Below, in pieces: positions 1-5,546 of a DNA stretch of 6,444 bases. Positions within the stretch are counted from its first letter, which is position 1; each line of letters begins with the position of its first letter. Source of the stretch: Desulfobulbaceae bacterium UBA5628 (GTDB lineage: Bacteria; Desulfobacterota; Desulfobulbia; Desulfobulbales; Desulfurivibrionaceae); the NCBI GenBank assembly GCA_002421565.1, contig DIKC01000121.1, positions 1 through 6,444 on the forward strand, written 5' to 3'. The position numbers and the translations under genes are program-made. Below the pieces are notes generated by a model that saw only the letters and a program-made list of their open reading frames with translations, was not told where the DNA came from and did no database searches.

Positions 1-249
1 GCCTGCTGGTTCATCGACACCGACTACAACATGGAAAGCTTCTTCGTTCGCCACGCCTACTTCCTGGGAGCCAACGACCCCTACAAAGCCCTCAAAACCA
101 CCCTCAAGGCCGAAATCAACGAAGAAGCCTGGGCCACCCTGCACAGTGACACCTCCCGGCCATTCGACAAACCCGCCACCGGCCGGATTGCGGTGAAGGT
201 GATCAACCACCTTGGGGATGAGGTTATGAAGGTGTTTAAGGTTTCATAA
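1..249 (+). CDS. C-terminal end of a probable site-specific DNA methyltransferase (partial)
   Basis: The reading frame is open from the first base and ends at TAA 247-249, so this is the last 82 residues of a longer protein whose start lies outside the window. The tail begins with a WFIDTDYN segment and ends with IAVKVINHLGDEVMKVFKV. This resembles the C-terminal domain of adenine-specific methyltransferases of type III-like restriction-modification systems, which end in a similar beta-rich 'VKVxxxxGDxxxxxxxV' strand pair. No catalytic motif (DPPY or FxGxG) is in the visible part, so the assignment rests on the tail alone. If it is correct, the protein methylates adenine in a specific DNA site, and its restriction partner would lie upstream. 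The next gene starts 20 bp downstream on the same strand. A restriction or helicase subunit with a similar C-terminus is the main alternative. Confidence 0.55.
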   Translation, partial: ACWFIDTDYNMESFFVRHAYFLGANDPYKALKTTLKAEINEEAWATLHSDTSRPFDKPATGRIAVKVINHLGDEVMKVFKVS

Positions 250-269
250 TCTGTTATAGTGGTTTCATC

Positions 270-1034
270 ATGGACGAGTTACAGAAAATACAGCATCCTC
301 CCATCGTGGAGGCAATTTTGGATATTGAATGCGATTTGCCGCTAAACCAGCACCTTCCCTTGCTGGAAAGCACGGCAAAAGAACGATTTAAGGATCGCTA
401 TCCCAAATTTCGAACCCAATTCGCCCAAGAACATCAAATCGCAACTTCACCGGATGGCCCGCCACAAATATCTGTTCTGCCTGCCGGTATTCAGGCCTTC
501 CATTTTGTGCAGGACGACGAAAAACAACTTGTGCAAGTTAGACTCCAAGGATTTTCGTTCAATCGGCTTGCGCCTTATACCAGTCTTGACGACTATCTTC
601 CGGAAATCAAACGCACCTGGAATCTTTATACCGAAATTGCCAACCCTGTTCAGATACGCATGATACGCCTTCGCTATATCAACCGCATCATCCTGCCATT
701 TACCGAAGGAAAACTTGAAGTAGATGATTACTTCAAAGTCGGACCACAATTACCAGACGAGGAAGATAACCTGCGATTTGTCGGTTTTTTTAACCAGCAT
801 GCCGCTGTGGACATGCAAACCGGCCATCAGGTAAATATTGTTCTTACTTCTCAGGAGCCAGAGAAAGGTTATCTGCCGATTATTTTTGATAACGGCGTTG
901 CTGCGGCAGGACCAGGTGAAGCGGAAAATTGGGTTTGGATTTCAGGTCGGATTCAATCGTTGCGTGATTTGAAAAATCGGATATTCAAGAATACATTGAC
1001 AAAACAATGCTTGGAACTATTTCAACAACCATAG
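270..1034 (+). CDS. TIGR04255 family protein of unknown function
   Basis: This 254-residue protein has the hallmarks of the TIGR04255 family, a sporadically distributed group with no established function. It has an N-terminal PPIVEAILDI segment (residues 10-19), a central GFSFNRLAPY segment (94-103) and RLRYINRI (133-140), in the expected order. About 250 residues is normal for the family, so the gene looks intact. There is no signal peptide or membrane segment, so it is probably cytoplasmic. The ATG at 270 is the first good start; it lies 20 bp after the methyltransferase stop and has no convincing Shine-Dalgarno sequence. The 3' end overlaps the next gene by 28 bp. Base composition is AT-richer than in the downstream helicase. 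Family membership is recognised from the motifs; a role in defence is only suggested by the neighbours. Confidence 0.8.
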   Translation: MDELQKIQHPPIVEAILDIECDLPLNQHLPLLESTAKERFKDRYPKFRTQFAQEHQIATSPDGPPQISVLPAGIQAFHFVQDDEKQLVQVRLQGFSFNRLAPYTSLDDYLPEIKRTWNLYTEIANPVQIRMIRLRYINRIILPFTEGKLEVDDYFKVGPQLPDEEDNLRFVGFFNQHAAVDMQTGHQVNIVLTSQEPEKGYLPIIFDNGVAAAGPGEAENWVWISGRIQSLRDLKNRIFKNTLTKQCLELFQQP

Positions 1035-1555
1035 TCCCACTCTGGCTTGGGTTCTCTTCCCTAAACGCATACGCCTTGCGTAACAGTGCCGTATCACCTG
1101 AGGCGCAAATCGCAACGAAAGCCGCTTCCGCCTGTGTGCGGATGGCTGAGGGGACACAGACGATTTTCGGAACACAAACGAAAGTCATCAGGCAACTCAT
1201 GGAACTGGCGAGGGAATGTGCGCAACCTGATTGGGACGGATACGGCGCAATCGCAGTTGATCCGATAGCTCTTCAGAATGCCGAAGCTTTTGTCCGGATG
1301 TTGCCAGAAAGCATTCCTATGCCAGAATTTGCGGCAGAGCCGGACGGGGCAATCTCCCTGGACTGGATTCAGTCCCGTCATCGGCTGTTTTCCCTGAGTA
1401 TCGGATCGAACAAACGCTTAGCTTATACCTGGCTGGATGGCACAGACAAAGGGCACGGTGTTGCCCGTTTTGATGGGACATCCATTCCGGAACGGGTACT
1501 AGCCGAGATATTGTCAATCATGGGGAAAAGCGATGCTTGCCTCCGGACTGCCTGA
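1007..1555 (+). CDS. Hypothetical protein with WDGYGA motif, partner of TIGR04255 gene
   Basis: This 182-residue protein has no function I can name. Its best marks are a WDGYGA motif at residues 76-81, following a helical stretch, and EPDGAISLDW at 111-120. This pattern recurs in small uncharacterised proteins, and I recall such proteins encoded next to TIGR04255 genes. The C-terminal part (about 126-165) reads as a short beta-rich domain. The N-terminus is mildly hydrophobic (residues 9-23) but lacks the early positive charge of a true signal peptide. The start at 1007 lies inside the upstream gene, giving a 28 bp overlap and probable translational coupling. An in-frame ATG at 1142 (Met46) is an alternative that would still keep the WDGYGA motif. 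I prefer 1007 because the reading frame and the overlap architecture fit the compact cassette. Confidence 0.7.
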   Translation: MLGTISTTIVPLWLGFSSLNAYALRNSAVSPEAQIATKAASACVRMAEGTQTIFGTQTKVIRQLMELARECAQPDWDGYGAIAVDPIALQNAEAFVRMLPESIPMPEFAAEPDGAISLDWIQSRHRLFSLSIGSNKRLAYTWLDGTDKGHGVARFDGTSIPERVLAEILSIMGKSDACLRTA

Positions 1556-1955
1556 CACAGTCGATGACCGTGAGGAACTTGCCCGATTCCTCACCCAAAG
1601 CAACCAATTCAACACCATAATGATAAAACCGTCCGCGTTTTTGCCAAACCCTAAAGATCATGAAACCTCGGTTTCGCGACATGGCAAAGAGCCCTTGACA
1701 CGCCTCTGGGAAATTGGCTTGGCCGTGGCCGGCACCCGCAACCTCTATGGTGCCGCTATTTTTAAAGCCAGCGACGTGAGAAACGCCAAACTTGAAATAG
1801 TTGCCGATGAACCACCGGCCCGTCATGCTATTATAAAAGGCTGGCCGTGGTTCGAGTCCGATCTCGAACTTCAGAAGGCTAAACAGAAAGAGTTAGCTGC
1901 CCTCCTTGCCAGTGCTGCTGGTCCACCGCAGCTTCGTCAGTCATCATCCCTCTAA
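1533..1955 (+). CDS. Hypothetical protein, third member of the cassette
   Basis: This 140-residue protein has no assigned function. The recognisable segments are KPSAFLPNP (residues 32-40), ETSVSRH (44-50), LWEIG (58-62), LYGAAI (71-76), EPPARHAIIKGWP (93-105) and a C-terminal alanine/leucine-rich helix (about 114-129). This layout matches a widespread family of small hypothetical proteins in which ETSV, RHA and GWP are the most constant parts. Paired His, Arg and Glu residues could form an active or binding site, but I cannot name a reaction. The start at 1533 overlaps the preceding gene by 23 bp. The next in-frame ATG (Met30, 1620) would remove the N-terminal helix and stop just before the conserved KPSAF segment. 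The stop at 1953-1955 is one base before the helicase ATG, so all these genes are probably cotranscribed. Confidence 0.7.
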   Translation: MLASGLPDTVDDREELARFLTQSNQFNTIMIKPSAFLPNPKDHETSVSRHGKEPLTRLWEIGLAVAGTRNLYGAAIFKASDVRNAKLEIVADEPPARHAIIKGWPWFESDLELQKAKQKELAALLASAAGPPQLRQSSSL

Positions 1956-1956
1956 A

Positions 1957-4026
1957 ATGAACTTCCGCATTGCCGACACCTTTACCGACAGCCTGGCTCG
2001 CCTCTCCGGCGAGGAGCAGAAGGCCGTGAAAACCACGGCCTTTGATCTGCAAATGAATCCGGCCAGTCCGGGCATGAATTTCCACAAGCTCGACAAGGCC
2101 AGGGACAAGAATTTCTGGTCGGTTCGGGCCGGTAGCGATCTGCGGATCATCGTTCATAAAACCTATGACAGCCTGCTCCTCTGCTATGTCGATCATCACG
2201 ACAAGGCCTACCACTGGGCGGAACGGCGCAAGCTGGAAACCCACCCCCGGACCGGGGCCGCCCAATTGGTGGAGGTGCGGGAACGGGTGCAGGAAATCAC
2301 GGTTCCCAGGTATGTGGAAGTGGCGCAGGCAAAGCCGCCCTTGTTTGCCAAGATCTCTGACGATACCCTCCTTGGCTACGGGGTGCCGGAGGAATGGCTG
2401 GCCGATGTTCGGCAGGCCAACGAGGATTCCCTGCTGATTCTTGCCGATCACCTGCCCGGCGAGGCGGCCGAGGCCCTGCTCGATCTGGCCACCGGGGTGA
2501 CTCCGCCAGTGGCGCAACCGGTTGCGACCGAAGTAAGCCCCTTTGACCATCCCGACGCCCAGCGCCGCTTCCGGGTGATGAACGACCTTGAAGAACTGGA
2601 ACGCGCCCTGGATTACCCATGGGAAAAGTGGACCGTTTTTCTCCATCCGGCCCAGCGGCAACTGGTGGAACGCGACTACAGCGGGCCGGCACGGGTTTCC
2701 GGCTCGGCCGGCACCGGGAAAACCATTGTCGCCCTGCACCGGGCGGTGTTTCTGACCCGCGCCAACCCCGAGAGCCGGGTGCTGCTCACCACCTTTTCCG
2801 ATACCCTGGCCAATGCCCTGCGCACCAAACTACGGCGGCTGATCGGCAATGAGCCCCGGCTGGGCGAACGGCTGGATGTCCATGCCATGGACGCTATCGG
2901 CCAGCGACTTTATACCCTGCATTTCGGCCGGCCGCGGATTGCCTCCCGGGAGATAATTAGGCCGCTCCTCGTTGAGGAGGCCGCCAAAATCGAAGGACAC
3001 CGGTTCAGCCCCCATTTTCTCCAAACCGAATGGGAACAAATTGTTGATGCCTGGCAGTTGGACAGTTGGGAGGCGTATCGGGATGTTCCCCGGCTCGGCC
3101 GGAAAACCAGGTTGCCTGAGCAGCAACGGCGGGCACTCTGGGCGATATTTACCCAGGTTCGTTCCCGCTTGCAGGCCGACAGCTTGGTAACCAATGCCGA
3201 AATCTTCAGCAGGCTGACAACCCGGCTTGCCCAACTCGACCGACTTCCCTTTGATTTTTGCGTGGTGGACGAGTCACAGGACATCAACGTGCCGCAACTG
3301 CGTTTTCTCGCCGCCCTCGGCAAAGGCCGGCCCGACAGCCTTTTCTTTGCCGGCGACCTGGGACAGCGGATCTTTCAGCCGCCTTTTTCCTGGAAAGGGC
3401 TGGGAATCGATATCCGGGGCCGTTCCCGCATCCTGAAAATCAATTATCGAACCTCGCACCAGATCAGGCAGCAGGCGGATCGGCTGTTGGGGCCGGAATT
3501 GTCCGATGTGGATGGGATCAGCGAAGATCGGCGCGGCACCATTTCGGTGTTTAACGGGCCGCCTCCGGTGATCAAGGCTTTGCCGAGCCGGGAAGCGGAA
3601 GCCAAAACCGTGAGCCATTGGCTGATCGAGAGGCTGGACGAGGGGATTATGCCGCACGAAATCGGGGTTTTCGTGCGGTCAGCGGCGGAGCTGGATCGAG
3701 CCCGGGCCGCTGTCGAGCAGGCAGGTCTTGCCTTCAAGGTACTCGATGAGCAGATTGAAACGGAAATTGGGCAAAGCTCGATCTGCACCATGCATCTGGC
3801 CAAGGGGCTGGAATTTCGGGCGGTGGTAGTGATGGCCTGCGACGACGAGATCATCCCGCTGCAGGCGCGAATCGAAGCGGTCGCCGACGACGCCGACCTG
3901 GAGGAAGTTTACAATACCGAGCGGCATCTGTTATATGTTGCCTGCACCCGGGCGCGGGATCATCTGCTGGTGACCAGCGTTGCGCCGGCCTCGGAATTCC
4001 TGGATGATCTGAGTCAAAAACTTTAA
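1957..4026 (+). CDS. UvrD-type superfamily 1 helicase with N-terminal RelE/ParE-like domain
   Basis: This 689-residue protein has two parts. Residues 1-91 look like a RelE/ParE/HigB toxin fold, with an N-terminal helical hairpin, then strands FWSVRAGSDLRIIVHK (53-68) and CYVDHHDKAYHWAERR (76-91). After a linker of about 140 residues comes a UvrD/Rep-like motor: Q-motif HPAQRQLV (230-237), Walker A GSAGTGKT (249-256), Walker B with DESQD (438-442), GDLGQRI (466-472), motif IV NYRTS (496-500), motif V around TMHLAKGLEF (611-620) and motif VI YVACTRARD (660-668). All ATPase motifs are intact, so it is probably an active ATP-dependent DNA or RNA translocase. ATG 1957 is chosen over an in-frame TTG at 1906 because the RelE-like domain begins at MNFRIADTF and the upstream 17 residues lie over the previous gene. 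There is no clear Shine-Dalgarno sequence; the TAAAATG junction suggests coupling. Whether the toxin-like domain cleaves RNA is unknown. Confidence 0.88.
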   Translation: MNFRIADTFTDSLARLSGEEQKAVKTTAFDLQMNPASPGMNFHKLDKARDKNFWSVRAGSDLRIIVHKTYDSLLLCYVDHHDKAYHWAERRKLETHPRTGAAQLVEVRERVQEITVPRYVEVAQAKPPLFAKISDDTLLGYGVPEEWLADVRQANEDSLLILADHLPGEAAEALLDLATGVTPPVAQPVATEVSPFDHPDAQRRFRVMNDLEELERALDYPWEKWTVFLHPAQRQLVERDYSGPARVSGSAGTGKTIVALHRAVFLTRANPESRVLLTTFSDTLANALRTKLRRLIGNEPRLGERLDVHAMDAIGQRLYTLHFGRPRIASREIIRPLLVEEAAKIEGHRFSPHFLQTEWEQIVDAWQLDSWEAYRDVPRLGRKTRLPEQQRRALWAIFTQVRSRLQADSLVTNAEIFSRLTTRLAQLDRLPFDFCVVDESQDINVPQLRFLAALGKGRPDSLFFAGDLGQRIFQPPFSWKGLGIDIRGRSRILKINYRTSHQIRQQADRLLGPELSDVDGISEDRRGTISVFNGPPPVIKALPSREAEAKTVSHWLIERLDEGIMPHEIGVFVRSAAELDRARAAVEQAGLAFKVLDEQIETEIGQSSICTMHLAKGLEFRAVVVMACDDEIIPLQARIEAVADDADLEEVYNTERHLLYVACTRARDHLLVTSVAPASEFLDDLSQKL

Positions 4027-4031
4027 AGGAG
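4025..4031 (+). promoter_or_regulatory. Ribosome binding site of ppnP
   Basis: AAAGGAG lies 10 bases before the ATG at 4042 and overlaps the helicase stop codon. It is a strong Shine-Dalgarno sequence and fixes the ppnP start. Confidence 0.75.
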
Positions 4032-4041
4032 CGCAAACCAA

Positions 4042-4359
4042 ATGTCGGAAGAATTCAACAACGTTACGATCATCAAGAAGGCCAATATCTACTTTGACGG
4101 CGGGGTGGTGAGCCGGACCGTGGTTTTCCCGGACGGTAGCCGCAAGACCCTGGGGGTGATGCAGGCCGGGGAGTACAAATTCGACACCGCCGAGCCGGAA
4201 ATCATGGAGATCATCAGCGGCGAACTGGAAGTGCTGCTGCCCGGCGAAAGCGCCTGGCGGCCGGTCAAGGGCGGTGAGCAATTCGAGGTGCCGGGCCGGA
4301 CCTCCTTCAGCCTCAAAATCAAGCAGGTCACCGACTACTGCTGCTCCTTTGTCCGCTGA
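4042..4359 (+). CDS. ppnP: Pyrimidine/purine nucleoside phosphorylase PpnP
   Basis: This 105-residue protein belongs to the PpnP (YaiE, DUF1255) family, small cupin-fold enzymes that split nucleosides with phosphate to give the free base and ribose 1-phosphate. Established work on the E. coli enzyme shows broad activity on purine and pyrimidine nucleosides. The family core is clear: GVMQAGEYKFDTAEPEIM (residues 38-55), ISGELEVLLPG (58-68), then FEVPGRTSFSLKI (81-93). It is about 11 residues longer than the E. coli protein, the extra being at the N-terminus. It is cytoplasmic and has no signal peptide. The gene begins 15 bp after the helicase stop with its own strong Shine-Dalgarno sequence, so it may be the last gene read through from the accessory operon or the first of a housekeeping set. 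No terminator is visible on either side. Confidence 0.9.
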   Translation: MSEEFNNVTIIKKANIYFDGGVVSRTVVFPDGSRKTLGVMQAGEYKFDTAEPEIMEIISGELEVLLPGESAWRPVKGGEQFEVPGRTSFSLKIKQVTDYCCSFVR

Positions 4360-4407
4360 TCTCCGCAAGGATCGTGCAACCCCGGCCCTGATCTGGTATA
4401 AGCAGCC

Positions 4408-5037
4408 ATGCGCATCTTAAATGAACTGTTTATCAATAACCGGCGCTGGGCCGAACGGATCAAGCAGCGGGACCCGGATTTTTTCAGCAAGCTGGTCGGC
4501 CAGCAGTCGCCACAATATCTCTGGATCGGCTGCTCGGACAGCCGGGTGCCGGCCAACGAGATCGTGGACCTGCTGCCGGGCGAGATCTTCGTCCATCGCA
4601 ACATCGCCAACGTGGTGGTCCACTCCGACCTCAACTGCCTGTCGGTGATCCAGTACGCAGTGGAGGAACTCAAGGTCAAGCACATCATCGTCTGCGGCCA
4701 TTACGGCTGCGGCGGGGTGAAGGCGGCCATGGAGCGGCGGGAGCACGGGCTGATCGACAACTGGCTCGGCCACATCCGCGATGTTCACCGCTGCCACCAG
4801 GCGGCAATCGAGGCGGTACCCGACGAAGCCGCCAAATTCGACCGCCTCTGCGAACTGAACGTAATCGAACAGGTGGCCAACGTCTGCCACACCACCATTG
4901 TCCAGAACGCCTGGAAGGCCGGGCAATCCCTGGCGGTGCACGGTTGGATTTACCGGATCGAGGACGGCATCCTGCGCGATCTCGAGGTCTGCACCACCGG
5001 GCTGGCCGAAATCCCCATGACCCACCGGGTCAGATGA
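4408..5037 (+). CDS. can: Beta-class carbonic anhydrase (type II)
   Basis: This 209-residue enzyme interconverts carbon dioxide and bicarbonate and supplies bicarbonate for carboxylation reactions. The zinc site is complete: Cys42, Asp44, His98 and Cys101, within GCSDSRVPANEI and VCGHYGCGG, with the Asp44-Arg46 dyad intact. The ligand numbering is the same as in the E. coli Can enzyme. Trp39, Arg64 and Tyr182 correspond to the non-catalytic bicarbonate-site residues (Trp39, Arg64, Tyr181) of the H. influenzae enzyme, which marks it as a type II, allosterically regulated form. Length is close to the usual 210-220. There is no signal peptide, so it is cytoplasmic. The ATG at 4408 has no good Shine-Dalgarno sequence; it follows ppnP by 48 bp. 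The stop overlaps a possible but less likely early start of yqeY. Confidence 0.95.
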   Translation: MRILNELFINNRRWAERIKQRDPDFFSKLVGQQSPQYLWIGCSDSRVPANEIVDLLPGEIFVHRNIANVVVHSDLNCLSVIQYAVEELKVKHIIVCGHYGCGGVKAAMERREHGLIDNWLGHIRDVHRCHQAAIEAVPDEAAKFDRLCELNVIEQVANVCHTTIVQNAWKAGQSLAVHGWIYRIEDGILRDLEVCTTGLAEIPMTHRVR

Positions 5038-5042
5038 ACCAC

Positions 5043-5047
5043 GGAGG
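5043..5047 (+). promoter_or_regulatory. Ribosome binding site of the yqeY-like gene
   Basis: GGAGG lies 10 bases before the ATG at 5058. It decides the start: an in-frame ATG at 5034, overlapping the carbonic anhydrase stop, has no comparable site. Confidence 0.75.
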
Positions 5048-5057
5048 AACCACCCCC

Positions 5058-5546
5058 ATGAGCGATACCCCCTACGGCTGGGACGACAGCCTCGATACCA
5101 CCCTGCTGGCCAAACTCAAAAGCGACCTCAAGCAGGCGATGCGAGCCCACGATGACGACCGCAAGAACACCGTCCGCCAGATCATCAGCGAATTTCCCAA
5201 GCTGACGGTGCCGATCACCCTGGAATCGGGCAAGAAAAGCAGCCGTCTCAAAAAAGACGAGGAGATCACCAACGACGATATCCTGGGGATCATCGCCGGC
5301 CTGGTCAAATCGGAAAAAACCACCCTGGAATTACAAAAAAAGGAAAGCTCGCCCTATCTGGAGATCCTCCACTCCTACCTGCCCCAACCGGCCACGGAAG
5401 GGGAAATCACCGCCTGGGTGAAGGAAAATATCGACCTGACCCAGTTCAAGAGCCCGATCCAGGCCATGGGGCCGGTAATGAAACACTTCGGCAAAAAGGC
5501 GGACGGCAATCTGGTAAAAAAGGTGCTGGCCGCCCTGGCCGGCTAG
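5058..5546 (+). CDS. yqeY: YqeY/GatB-like domain protein
   Basis: This 162-residue protein belongs to the YqeY family, which shares a helical domain with the tail of the GatB subunit of tRNA amidotransferase. Its cellular role is not settled; tRNA-related binding has been proposed from the GatB resemblance. The family pattern is seen as KLKSDLKQAMRAHDDDRKNTVRQ (residues 19-41 in outline), a long central helix region around residues 69-95, LEILHSYLPQP (101-111), and a C-terminal AMGPVMKHFGKKADGNLVKKVL (136-157 in outline). It is slightly longer than the usual 147-150 residues, owing to about 12 extra N-terminal residues. The start codon has a clear Shine-Dalgarno sequence 21 bp after the carbonic anhydrase stop, so the two are probably cotranscribed. 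The TAG stop overlaps the stop of convergent ftsH. In some genomes yqeY lies beside rpsU or dnaG; it does not here. Confidence 0.85.
   Translation: MSDTPYGWDDSLDTTLLAKLKSDLKQAMRAHDDDRKNTVRQIISEFPKLTVPITLESGKKSSRLKKDEEITNDDILGIIAGLVKSEKTTLELQKKESSPYLEILHSYLPQPATEGEITAWVKENIDLTQFKSPIQAMGPVMKHFGKKADGNLVKKVLAALAG

Larger units (their letters stand above)
250..1955. other. Lower-GC three-gene accessory cassette
   Basis: This block holds three uncharacterised genes on the + strand, with overlaps of 28 and 23 bp between them. Sampled 60-base lines give about 42-48% GC here (for example lines 301, 661, 721 and 1741), against 50-73% in lines of the downstream helicase and carbonic anhydrase genes. 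The shift, and the sporadic distribution known for the TIGR04255 family, suggest the block was acquired as a unit. No flanking repeats, integrase or attachment site is visible within the window. Confidence 0.55.

Noticed and set aside
251..260. Possible -10 element (TATAGT at 255-260) before the TIGR04255 gene
   Set aside because: No acceptable -35 sequence lies at the right distance, and the predicted start of transcription would fall about three bases before the ATG.
1906..1956. Upstream TTG start that would extend the helicase by 17 residues
   Set aside because: The extension overlaps the previous gene and has no family-like sequence; the RelE-like domain begins at the ATG at 1957.
1879..2739. 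Long 286-codon open frame on the - strand
   Set aside because: It lies opposite the helicase and carries no family motif; the + strand product has clear RelE-like and UvrD motifs, so this is a shadow of GC-rich codons.
4397..4402. TATAAG resembling a -10 element before the carbonic anhydrase gene
   Set aside because: It ends five bases before the ATG, so transcription would start at or after the start codon; the -35 match is weak. A leaderless transcript cannot be excluded but is not supported.
4417..5025. 202-codon open frame on the - strand
   Set aside because: It mirrors the carbonic anhydrase gene, whose zinc-site motifs are unmistakable; the antisense product is low-information and matches no family I recognise.
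4944..5057. N-terminal extension of the YqeY-like protein from an ATG at 4944
   Set aside because: It lies within the carbonic anhydrase gene in another frame and is Arg/His/Gly-rich nonsense; the GGAGG at 5043-5047 supports the ATG at 5058.
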